DNA from: Chloroflexota bacterium
Lineage (GTDB): Archaea > Iainarchaeota > Iainarchaeia > Iainarchaeales > GCA-2688035
Length of the DNA stretch: 6,814 bases
Assembly: GCA_030634785.1 (NCBI GenBank)
Contig: DAOWAC010000056.1
Coordinates: forward strand, 1-6,814
Reading direction: 5' to 3'
A program made the translations under genes and the position numbers. Positions 1 to 5,617 of this stretch are shown here, piece after piece. The notes below the pieces were generated by a model. That model was not told the DNA's origin. It worked only from the letters and a program-made list of their open reading frames with translations, and searched no databases. Numbering within the stretch: the first letter of the stretch is position 1; every line of letters begins with the position of its first letter.

Positions 1-903
1 ACCACAGGCAGCAGAAAAGCTGATAAAAGCAGGATACAAAACCCTTGAAGCGATGGCTGTTGCGTCACCAATGGAATTAATTGAAGCAGCAAGCCTTGGA
101 CAGGTTACCGCAGACAAGGCAATCAAAGCAGCAAGAGATGCTTTGGAAATGGGTTTTGAAACCGCTGATGTTCTTGCAGAAAAAAGAAAACTTGTAGGCA
201 GAATTACTACAGGAAGCAAAGAAGTTGACGCACTCTTAGGAGGAGGCATTGAAACACAGAGCATTACAGAAATTTATGGAAAGTTTGCAAGCGGAAAGAG
301 TCAGTGGTGTTTTGAAACAGCCGTAACTGTTCAGTTGCCTGTAGAAAAAGGAGGTCTTGACGGAAACTGTCTTTACATTGATTCAGAAAACAGTTTCAGA
401 CCTGAAAGAGTAATTCAGGTAGCAAACCATCTGGGTCTTGATGTCGATAAAGTCCTGAAAAACGTTTTTGTCGCTCGTGCCTATAATACAGACCACCAGA
501 TGCTTCTGGCAGACAAAGCAGACGATATGATTAAAAGCAAAAATATAAAGCTCGTAATCGTTGACAGTCTTATGGCACAGTTTAGATCAGAATTTGTTGG
601 AAGAGGCACACTTGCAAACAGACAGCAGAAACTAAACAAGCATTTGAGAACATTAATGAAACTTGCAGAAATGAACAATATTGCAATACTTGTAACAAAC
701 CAGGTAATGCAAAGGCCTGACATTCTTTTCGGAGACCCTACAGCACCTGTTGGAGGAGAAGTTTTGGCACACGCAAGCAAAACAAGACTTTATCTAAGAA
801 AAGCAAACAGGATACTAGGGTTGCAAAACTTGTTGACTCGCCTTCATTACCAGACGGAGAAGCAATCTTTAGAGTAACAGAAAACGGATTGGAAGACATT
901 TAA
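1..903 (+). CDS. radA: DNA repair and recombination protein RadA, 5' partial, with a probable frameshift near 799-802
   Basis: RadA is the archaeal RecA/Rad51 recombinase that forms ATP-dependent filaments on single-stranded DNA for homologous recombination. The reading frame is open from base 2 at the window edge, so the start lies outside; the first residues look like the end of the N-terminal helix-hairpin-helix domain. Numbering from the internal Met at 53, I see the FxxA polymerisation motif (FETA, 35-38), Walker A (GKFASGKS, 76-83), YIDSE with the likely catalytic Glu110, Walker B (LVIVDS, Asp169) and the L2-region NQVM and GDPTAPVGG. After LYLRK the frame runs into a non-homologous tail ending at 877. 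In the -1 frame from base 802 a typical RadA C-terminus follows ([25 protein letters not shown]) and stops at 901-903. One missing A in the run at 799-802 explains this. It is either a sequence error, a real mutation or recoding. The family call is very secure; the 3' structure is not. Confidence 0.93.
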
Positions 904-916
904 ATGTCTTTCAAAA

Positions 917-931
917 ATTCTTTTTTTATTA
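917..931 (+). terminator. T-tract terminator after radA
   Basis: A run of seven T (921-927) in a pyrimidine-rich stretch lies just after the restored radA stop at 901-903. Archaeal RNA polymerase terminates at such U-tracts without needing a hairpin. It overlaps the end of the converging gene on the other strand. Confidence 0.55.
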
Positions 932-1180
932 TTCTTCAACCTTAAAGACTTCTGCGCACTCATGAACTGGTCGTACAGTCTTCATTCCAATTGCCTGACC
1001 TTTTGCAACCTTGATTTTAGAATAATCTATCTGCATGACGCCAACAACTTGTTCAAATTTATAGCCCCCATACTTGAATTTGAGCTCGTCACCAACTTTT
1101 ATTGACGCAGACAATTCTATTACTGCCACGCTTATTTTGCCAAAGAAGTGCTTTACTTCTCCAATAAGTGTTTTTACCAA
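929..1180 (-). CDS. Small translation elongation factor-like protein (EF-Tu domain II fold)
   Basis: This 83-residue protein resembles the short archaeal proteins annotated as translation elongation factor-like, a single beta-barrel like domain II of EF-Tu/EF-1A that also occurs at the end of U32 peptidases. Recognisable stretches are LIGEVKHFFGKISVAVIEL, then KVGDELKFK, the FEQVV.VMQIDY strand and a KGQAIGMK turn before the final strand. There is no GTPase domain, so it cannot be an elongation factor itself; a role in binding RNA, the ribosome or a modifying enzyme is only a guess. The start appears to be TTG at 1180, with GAGGG (1191-1187 on this strand) 6 nt upstream; there is no in-frame ATG where homologues begin. 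It converges with radA and is divergent from the SRP RNA gene, with which it probably shares a promoter region. Confidence 0.75.
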   Translation of the reverse strand: MVKTLIGEVKHFFGKISVAVIELSASIKVGDELKFKYGGYKFEQVVGVMQIDYSKIKVAKGQAIGMKTVRPVHECAEVFKVEE

Positions 1181-1209
1181 AACAATCCCTCAAAATAAGA
1201 GTAATGCAA

Positions 1210-1224
1210 AGTTTTTAAAAAATG
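1210..1224. promoter_or_regulatory. Shared AT box for the SRP RNA (+) and EF-like gene (-)
   Basis: The near-palindrome TTTTTAAAAAA at 1212-1222 is preceded on the plus strand by the purine-rich GCAAAG, which could be a BRE. Its centre lies about 27 nt from the inferred SRP RNA 5' end and 37 nt from the TTG start on the minus strand, which leaves room for a short leader carrying the GAGGG site. It therefore fits as a TATA box in both directions. This rests on position and composition only; no transcript data are available. Confidence 0.55.
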
Positions 1225-1244
1225 CTTTAATGTTATTATTTACG

Positions 1245-1501
1245 TGGACTAGGTTGGGGCATTAGCGGTGCCTTGTTACCAGAAACCCGCTTTACGCTGG
1301 GACCGAAGCCTGGGAAGAGGTTTACTGAGTTGGACAAAATCACGGCATTGTTGCTATGACCTTTTGTCCTCTTAGATTTTTTGCTGTTATGAATCCCGCC
1401 AGACCCGGAAGGGAGCAACGGTGGTAATAACGAAAAATGCTTTGAGGGTCGCGAAAGCAAGCGCATGTTGTGGCTAATTTTGTTCAGCCCTTGTAGATCC
1501 A
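1245..1501 (+). ncRNA. ffs: Signal recognition particle RNA (archaeal 7S RNA)
   Basis: This RNA is the scaffold of the SRP, which binds signal sequences as they leave the ribosome. The decisive element is helix 8: CCGCC (1396-1400) pairs with GGTGG (1420-1424) around an AGA/AGCAAC asymmetric internal loop, capped by CCC-GGAA-GGG (1404-1413), the SRP54-binding signature. The 5' part has the archaeal Alu-domain signature (TTACCAGAAACC then GGGACCGAAGCC). A perfect 8-bp stem, GGACAAAA (1332-1339) with TTTTGTCC (1362-1369), fits helix 6. An outer helix-8 extension pairs 1376-1390 with about 1427-1438. The ends are inferred from helix 1: TGGA (1245-1248) with TCCA (1498-1501), and GGGC with GCCC further in. 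The resulting length of about 257 nt is slightly shorter than the usual archaeal 300. Ends are uncertain by several bases. The open frames across this interval are shadows. Confidence 0.95.
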
Positions 1502-1546
1502 TTTTTGGGCGTGTTCACACTTAACAACCTTATTTTGCCTATTTTT
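1502..1546 (+). terminator. T-tract terminator region after SRP RNA
   Basis: A T5 run (1502-1506) directly follows the inferred helix-1 end, and further T4 and T5 tracts follow by 1546. This is the pattern expected for archaeal U-tract termination of a structured RNA. Confidence 0.5.
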
Positions 1547-1552
1547 GCCCCG

Positions 1553-1570
1553 AAACACTTAAATATAAGA
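1553..1570 (+). promoter_or_regulatory. Promoter of the lysine-tail protein gene (leaderless)
   Basis: The TATA box TTAAATATA (1559-1567) follows a purine-rich CGAAAC. Its centre is 26 nt before the ATG at 1589 and there is no Shine-Dalgarno, so the transcript should start at or next to the ATG. Confidence 0.6.
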
Positions 1571-1588
1571 AAAACAATTATTTGGGAT

Positions 1589-1840
1589 ATGGCAGAAGGA
1601 AAGAAAAGTGTTTCTGAAATAATTGCCGAAATGAGACAAGAACTAAGGGAAGATGGCGGTGAAGACGCAGAGCTTTTTGCACCATATATTTCAAAGCTAA
1701 AACCAGTGAAAAAAACTGTGAAAAAGAAAGCAAAGCCTAAGGCAAAGAAAAAAGTTGCGAAGAAAAAAGTAAAGAAAAAGCCTGCAAAAAAAGCTGTGAA
1801 AAAGAAGCCTGCAAAGAAGAAAACAAAGAAAAAGCGCTAA
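1589..1840 (+). CDS. Small protein with a histone-H1-like lysine/proline/alanine tail
   Basis: The 83-residue product has an acidic helical head (about residues 5-35, including SEIIAEMRQELRED and GEDAELF) and a very basic tail in which 29 of the last 48 residues are Lys. The tail contains a tandem nine-residue unit, VKKKPAKKA then VKKKPAKKK, encoded by adjacent imperfect 27-nt repeats (1769-1795, 1796-1822). Tails of this kind occur in eukaryotic histone H1 and bacterial HC1/HctB proteins and bind DNA or RNA non-specifically. A nucleoid- or RNA-binding role is inference; I recognise no named family. The ATG at 1589 is preferred over an upstream in-frame GTG/ATG-like extension because a TATA box sits 26 nt before it and the extension (from 1505) runs through the SRP RNA terminator region. 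Its stop (1838-1840) overlaps the stop of the converging gene. Confidence 0.8.
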   Translation: MAEGKKSVSEIIAEMRQELREDGGEDAELFAPYISKLKPVKKTVKKKAKPKAKKKVAKKKVKKKPAKKAVKKKPAKKKTKKKR

Positions 1841-2154
1841 CGCCTTTTAACTGATTCAACAGTTTCCCTTTCAAGCACACTTAAGGCTTTTTGTAATATT
1901 GATACAAGAACCCAACCTGTTTCTGAAGCAACAAATGTTCTGCCAGGAATTGTTAGCTTTAAATGAACAGAATGCTTTGTTTTGGCTCCGTCTGTTTCAT
2001 GCTGTTTAAAATGAGCATGCAAAAGCATTTCGTTATTTGTTATTTTTTGTAACTTATCAAATGAAAGAATTAATGCCGATTCTATTTTGCTTTTGTCAAA
2101 AGAATCAACTTCTGGTAAATTGCTTGCCTCAATTTTTCTACCTTCAAAATCCAT
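1837..2154 (-). CDS. HPF/RaiA-like ribosome-associated (hibernation) protein
   Basis: The 105-residue protein matches the layout of the S30AE/HPF fold (beta-alpha-beta-beta-beta-alpha). There is a short first strand (FEGRKIEAS), a helix around 20-37, strands at about 43-51, 59-69 (HSVHLKLTIP) and 72-77 (TFVASE), and a C-terminal amphipathic helix (LVSILQKALSVLERE). Bacterial members bind the decoding and mRNA channel of the small subunit in stationary phase and idle or dimerise ribosomes. Assignment is from pattern and predicted order of elements, not a strong motif, so another small alpha/beta protein remains possible. The ATG at 2154 is 3 nt after the tpiA stop, with GGAGGGG inside the tpiA end as its ribosome binding site. 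It is therefore co-transcribed with tpiA. The TAG stop (1839-1837) overlaps the TAA of the converging gene. Confidence 0.6.
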   Translation of the reverse strand: MDFEGRKIEASNLPEVDSFDKSKIESALILSFDKLQKITNNEMLLHAHFKQHETDGAKTKHSVHLKLTIPGRTFVASETGWVLVSILQKALSVLERETVESVKRR

Positions 2155-2157
2155 TGT

Positions 2158-2838
2158 TTAAAACCCCTCCACAAGATCTTTTATTGCAGATTCCTGATTG
2201 TCTGCTTTAATTATTCCAGAAGCAACAAAGACTCCTTTGGTGCCAAGCTCTAATGCCTTTTTGACATCAGAATTATTTTTTATCCCTGCACCGGTAATAA
2301 CCTCTATTTCCGGAGCAATTTCTTTAACTGCCTTTACAGAATCGGTTATAAGCTCTGGATTTGCAGTGCTTACACTTATATCTCCACCAATTAATTCCGG
2401 TGGCTCTACAGCTATAAGATCTGGCTTTTGAGCAAAAGATGCAATCTGTTTTGCTCTCTCAATGTCTTCTGCACAAACCATCACAATCAAACCAAGTTCT
2501 TTTGCTCTTCCAATTGCCTTTTCAATAAAATCATTATCGTGCTTGTTTTCAGCATGGTTTAATACTGTTCCAACAACACCTGCTTCTTTTACGGCCTCAG
2601 GAAGAATGTGTCCAGTATTGCTTCCGAAAGAAACAGGATCAATGTGTTGCGCAAACACAGGAAGTTTCACTGCTTTGGAAACAATAGTTATATCAACAGC
2701 CTGAACAACCAGTGCAATTGAAGCACTTTCTTCGTCTGCAATTTTTTGAGCTTTTTCAGCCAAAGCAACAGCATTTTTTCCAGTTGACTCAGAATACGTT
2801 TTAAAATTTATAAATAAAACAGGTAGTTTAAGATTCAT
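2158..2838 (-). CDS. tpiA: Triosephosphate isomerase
   Basis: The enzyme interconverts dihydroxyacetone phosphate and glyceraldehyde 3-phosphate in glycolysis and gluconeogenesis. At 226 residues it has the short archaeal length rather than the roughly 250 of bacteria and eukaryotes. The (beta/alpha)8 active-site residues are all present: Asn11 and Lys13 in INFKTY, His95 in TVLNHAENK, Glu145 in AVEPPELIGG, which begins the flexible loop 6, and phosphate-binding glycines in TGAGI (182-186) and ASG (206-208). Loop 6 reads PPELIGGDISVS where archaeal enzymes often have PPELIGTGIPVS. The ATG at 2838 has a GGTGA site (2849-2845) 6 nt upstream. It heads an operon with the HPF-like gene and is divergent from the RSH gene across 75 bp. 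Confidence 0.95.
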   Translation of the reverse strand: MNLKLPVLFINFKTYSESTGKNAVALAEKAQKIADEESASIALVVQAVDITIVSKAVKLPVFAQHIDPVSFGSNTGHILPEAVKEAGVVGTVLNHAENKHDNDFIEKAIGRAKELGLIVMVCAEDIERAKQIASFAQKPDLIAVEPPELIGGDISVSTANPELITDSVKAVKEIAPEIEVITGAGIKNNSDVKKALELGTKGVFVASGIIKADNQESAIKDLVEGF

Positions 2839-2867
2839 TGAAAATCACCAAAAAAAGAAAGAGCAAG

Positions 2868-2880
2868 AGTTATTTAAACT
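2868..2880. promoter_or_regulatory. Shared AT box between tpiA (-) and the RSH gene (+)
   Basis: TTATTTAAA (2870-2878; GTTTAAATAA on the other strand) is the only good TATA-like element between the two starts. Its centre is about 36 nt from the tpiA ATG and 40 nt from the RSH ATG. In both directions a start site about 25 nt away leaves a 10-14 nt leader with a Shine-Dalgarno. The alternative CTTTATTAAAT near 2892-2902 is too close to the RSH start to serve it. Confidence 0.55.
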
Positions 2881-2903
2881 TTTTCGCAGCAACTTTATTA
2901 AAT

Positions 2904-2908
2904 GAGGT
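2904..2908 (+). promoter_or_regulatory. Ribosome binding site of the RSH gene
   Basis: GAGGT lies 5 nt before the ATG at 2914 and fixes that start. The nearby ATG at 2902 reaches a stop after one more codon and is excluded. Confidence 0.6.
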
Positions 2909-2913
2909 AAAAT

Positions 2914-4782
2914 ATGAGTAAAAAAGCAGTAATTCTGAAAATAGCCGGAAACAAAAAACAGGCTGAAAAAAAAGGAAAACAACTTATTGAAAAAGCATAC
3001 GGTCTTGCAGAAAAAACAATTGACTCAAAAGGCACCAAAGAAAAAAAGAGCTTTGAGCACGCTGAAAGAGTTGCAGAAAAACTGTTCGAACTTGGTTTTG
3101 ACAACACAACAATTGCAGCAGGACTTGTGTGTAAATTGTATTCAGAAACAGAAATTCCACAGGAAGAAATGTTAACAGAACTTGGAAAAGAATTAGAATC
3201 AATCGCTACAGATTATGGAAAAATTAAACAAATTGAAGGAAAAAACTTTGGTAAAATAGATAACAAAATTCTTTCAACAATTATTCTGGCAACTGCCAGA
3301 GACCTTAGATCAATTTTCATAAAGTTTGCTGCAAGGCTTGATAGCCTAGAAAACGGAAATTTTAGCAAAAAAGAACTTGCAAAAAGAGCAGAAGGAGCGC
3401 TTCGTATTTATGCACCAATATGTCAAAAGATGGGACTTTACAATTTACAATCAATGCTTGAAGACAGTAGCCTGAAAATACTTAAACCAGACACCTATAG
3501 TAGAATTAGTTCGTTTTTAGGAAAAACAAGAAAGACAAGAAACAAAGAAGTTGAAATGGCAATTGTAGAATTTTCGTCATATATTAAAGAAAGACCATCT
3601 GTTTCAATTGAAGGCAGGGCAAAAAGTATTTACTCAATATACGAAAAAATGGAAGAACAAGGAAAAGAGTTTAAAGAAATTTATGACATTGTAGGAATTA
3701 GAATTATTTGCAATAGTGTAAGAGAATGTTATGAAGTTTTGGGAATAGTTCATTCAGAATACAAAACTATTCCAAACCAATTCACAGACTATATTGCAAA
3801 CCCGAAAAAAAATGGCTACAGAAGTATTCACACAGCAGTTGAATGGAAAGGAAAACATTTAGAAGTTCAAATAAGAACGTGGGAAATGCACTATGAATGT
3901 GAAACAGGACTTGCTGCACACTGGAATTATAAAAAATATGCAAAAGACAAATTTTTTGACAAAAGACTTAGTCTGATAAAACAGCTTGTTGACTGGCATA
4001 GAACAGCAAGAAATTCTGAAAGTCTTACCCACAGTCTTAAGATGGGATTTGGACAAAACAAAATTTTTGTGTTTACACCAAAGCACGAAGTGATTGTGTT
4101 ACCAGAAGGAAGTTCACCATTAGATTTTGCTTTTGCAATTCACTCAGACCTCGGAGTAAAATGTCTCAGAGCAAAAGTTAACGGAAAAATTGTACACTTA
4201 TCACACAAGCTTGAAAATGGAGACAGTATTGAAATAACTACTGCAAAACATTCAATGATAAAAAGACTATGGCTTAGCATTGCAAAATCACACAAGGCTC
4301 AGGTAAAAATAAGACAAAAACTCGGAATAAAACCCAGTAAAAAAAGTATTATTGAAAACAAAGTAGAAAATCTTACAAGTGATGCAAATACAAGAATTGC
4401 AAAATGCTGCAATCCTGTTCCAGGCGACGAAATTGTTGGTGTAAGAACAACAAAAAGAAAAATTTCGGTTCACAGAACAAATTGCGGAAATGCTGCAAGA
4501 GTAGCAAAAAACAAAAGAATCAAAATAAACTGGGATCTTGCAAAAAAAGATTATATTGTTGAAATAAAAGTAAGAGCAAGAGACAGTCCAGGCACACTTC
4601 CATCAATTCTAAAAATTCTTGAAAAAAGCAATGTTACCATTACCGCAACAGATGCAAAAGCAAGCAGTAACAATGTACTACAATGTAAATTTAGTATTAA
4701 AATAAAAAACCTTGAACAACTTGATGGAATAATAGAAAAAATTGGAAACATTCCAACAGTGTTTGAAATAGAAAGAGAATAA
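2914..4782 (+). CDS. Long RelA/SpoT homologue: (p)ppGpp synthetase with degenerate hydrolase domain
   Basis: This 622-residue protein has full long-RSH architecture. Residues about 46-150 form an HD hydrolase fold in which His49 (FEHAERVA) remains, but the HDxxED motif reads CKLYSE (73-78) and the Asp of ADRL is Ala140 (AARL), so hydrolysis should be lost. The synthetase (about 225-345) looks intact: GRAKSIYSIYEKM, Asp258 in IYDIVGIRII, NGYRSIHT with Tyr302, and Glu317 in EVQIRT. The motif that is RxKD in bifunctional enzymes and ExDD in RelA reads QFTD (289-292). A TGS domain (about 383-443) keeps the His of AFAIHSDLG. Next come a zinc-finger region (Cys498, Cys499, His520, Cys524) and a C-terminal ACT domain (about 546-620). 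In bacteria these regions sense uncharged tRNA on the ribosome. Predicted role: GTP/GDP pyrophosphokinase. Long RSH genes are uncommon in Archaea; acquisition from bacteria is likely but untested. Base composition and AGA-rich codons match the neighbours. Confidence 0.93.
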   Translation: MSKKAVILKIAGNKKQAEKKGKQLIEKAYGLAEKTIDSKGTKEKKSFEHAERVAEKLFELGFDNTTIAAGLVCKLYSETEIPQEEMLTELGKELESIATDYGKIKQIEGKNFGKIDNKILSTIILATARDLRSIFIKFAARLDSLENGNFSKKELAKRAEGALRIYAPICQKMGLYNLQSMLEDSSLKILKPDTYSRISSFLGKTRKTRNKEVEMAIVEFSSYIKERPSVSIEGRAKSIYSIYEKMEEQGKEFKEIYDIVGIRIICNSVRECYEVLGIVHSEYKTIPNQFTDYIANPKKNGYRSIHTAVEWKGKHLEVQIRTWEMHYECETGLAAHWNYKKYAKDKFFDKRLSLIKQLVDWHRTARNSESLTHSLKMGFGQNKIFVFTPKHEVIVLPEGSSPLDFAFAIHSDLGVKCLRAKVNGKIVHLSHKLENGDSIEITTAKHSMIKRLWLSIAKSHKAQVKIRQKLGIKPSKKSIIENKVENLTSDANTRIAKCCNPVPGDEIVGVRTTKRKISVHRTNCGNAARVAKNKRIKINWDLAKKDYIVEIKVRARDSPGTLPSILKILEKSNVTITATDAKASSNNVLQCKFSIKIKNLEQLDGIIEKIGNIPTVFEIERE

Positions 4783-4796
4783 ATAAACTAACTAAA

Positions 4797-4808
4797 TTTT
4801 ATTCTTTT
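4797..4808 (+). terminator. T-tract terminator after the RSH gene
   Basis: Two T4 tracts in a T-rich stretch begin 14 nt after the TAA at 4780-4782. They fit archaeal U-tract termination; no hairpin is apparent. Confidence 0.4.
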
Positions 4809-4959
4809 AATTCTAATGAAGCCAGTAATGCTTATTACAATATAGTCTGCCCTGAATGTAAAGAGCAAATGATTGAAAGAAAAAAACCAACATACTCCAT
4901 ATTACTCCCTTGAATTATAAACTCTAAAAGTATTAAAAGTTCTACTACTGGTAATTATT

Positions 4960-5058
4960 GTGCAAAATCCAACAAAAATTGTTTTAAACAAAAGCGCAGA
5001 AACAATCATCAATCAGGAGTTTTTAAACAAAACCCTAAATGAAGAAAGTTATTTATAG
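4960..5058 (+). CDS. Candidate 32-codon micro-ORF with its own TATA box
   Basis: In the 297-nt gap between the RSH and Nudix genes, a GTG at 4960 opens a frame ending at TAG 5056-5058. The predicted peptide begins MQNPTKIVLNKSAETI and ends NEESYL. A TATA-like GTATTAAAA (4930-4938) is centred 26 nt before the GTG, the spacing of the leaderless genes here, and there is no Shine-Dalgarno. The frame is open back to 4921 without an ATG. The 3' end of the ORF overlaps the Nudix promoter. No family is recognised and an ORF this short can occur by chance, so this is tentative. I see nothing else supportable in the rest of the gap. Confidence 0.3.
   Translation: MQNPTKIVLNKSAETIINQEFLNKTLNEESYL
5047..5058 (+). 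promoter_or_regulatory. Promoter of the Nudix gene (leaderless)
   Basis: TTATTTATA (5049-5057) is centred 27 nt before the ATG at 5080, with no Shine-Dalgarno between. This predicts a leaderless transcript and supports 5080 over an in-frame TTG at 5062, which would lie upstream of the transcript start. Confidence 0.6.
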
Positions 5059-5079
5059 AATTTGTTAATATGTTATACT

Positions 5080-5493
5080 ATGATTAAAACAGAAAGTGCT
5101 GGTGGAATTATTTTGAAAGAAAATACTGTGCTTGTTGTTAGCCAGCACGGTACTTCTTGGTCTTTGCCAAAAGGACACCTAGAGAAAGGTGAAAACAAAA
5201 TTCAAGCAGCAAAAAGAGAAATTTATGAAGAAACAGGAATAAAAGATTTAAAACCAATCAAAGAACTTGGAAGCTATCAAAGACACAAAATAGACAAACA
5301 GGGTAAAGAGGATAAAAACGAATTCAAGACTATTTACTTCTTCTTGTTTAAAACAACTCAAGAAATCGTAAAACCTATTGACCCAGAGAATCCCGAAGCA
5401 AGATGGGTAGCAAAAGAAAAAGTTGCAGATTTATTGACCCATCCTAAAGATAAAGAATTTTATCTATCTGTTATAGATAAAATTTGCCAATAA
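5080..5493 (+). CDS. Nudix hydrolase (Ap4A hydrolase-like)
   Basis: Nudix enzymes cleave nucleoside diphosphates linked to another group. The 137-residue protein carries a perfect Nudix box, Gx5Ex7REUxEExGU, at residues 32-54 (GHLEKGE to REIYEETGI), which holds the Mg2+-binding glutamates. It is preceded by SAGGIIL and WSLPKGHLEKGE, typical of the bis(5'-nucleosyl)-tetraphosphatase (MutT/Ap4A) group. The substrate cannot be fixed from the sequence; Ap4A, damaged dNTPs or (p)ppGpp are possible. The start is ATG 5080, chosen from the leaderless promoter spacing. The gene has its own promoter, so it is not strictly in an operon with the upstream RSH gene, although both are on the same strand. 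Confidence 0.92.
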   Translation: MIKTESAGGIILKENTVLVVSQHGTSWSLPKGHLEKGENKIQAAKREIYEETGIKDLKPIKELGSYQRHKIDKQGKEDKNEFKTIYFFLFKTTQEIVKPIDPENPEARWVAKEKVADLLTHPKDKEFYLSVIDKICQ

Positions 5494-5503
5494 ATTATTT
5501 TTC
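5494..5503 (+). terminator. T-tract terminator after the Nudix gene
   Basis: An AT-rich stretch with a T5 run (ending at 5502) directly follows the TAA at 5491-5493. It is consistent with an archaeal U-tract terminator but short. Confidence 0.35.
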
Positions 5504-5565
5504 CTGCCCAAAAAGTCTGCCTACAAAGTTACTTATTGACAAAGCCGAGTATTGTGAAATATTTT

Positions 5566-5617
5566 AATTTACCTACAAAAATCCAATGCAAACAAAGCCA
5601 AAGGAATTTACCTACAA
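5566..5617 (+). repeat. 13-bp direct repeat, two copies 39 bp apart
   Basis: AATTTACCTACAA occurs at 5566-5578 and 5605-5617. The offset of 39 is a multiple of three and both copies read FTYK in the frame of the micro-ORF at 5586, although the first copy lies before its ATG. A shorter CCTACAA is also at 5520-5526. Confidence 0.5.

Noticed and set aside
1236..1502. Minus-strand 88-codon open frame over the SRP RNA
   Set aside because: It lies on the complement of a clearly structured RNA with SRP helix 8 and Alu signatures; the predicted protein is low-complexity and unrelated to known families.
1505..1588. N-terminal extension of the lysine-tail protein from an upstream ATG
   Set aside because: The extension spans the SRP RNA T-tracts and the TATA box of the gene itself, and the TATA-to-ATG spacing at 1589 supports the shorter start.
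4779..4913. Open frame after the RSH stop containing a CPEC half zinc ribbon (IVCPECKEQMIERKK)
   Set aside because: It has no ATG, GTG or TTG before the motif, no promoter spacing or Shine-Dalgarno, and only one Cys pair. It may be a gene remnant but cannot be supported as a gene.
4887..5012. Minus-strand 35-codon ORF (MIVSALLFKTIF...) in the RSH-Nudix gap
   Set aside because: It is a Phe/Ile/Thr-rich reading of AT-rich spacer without a Shine-Dalgarno or convincing promoter and overlaps the better-supported plus-strand micro-ORF.
5062..5079. Upstream in-frame TTG start of the Nudix gene
   Set aside because: The TATA box at 5049-5057 predicts transcription starting at about 5080, so the TTG would not be in the mRNA; Nudix homology also begins after the ATG.
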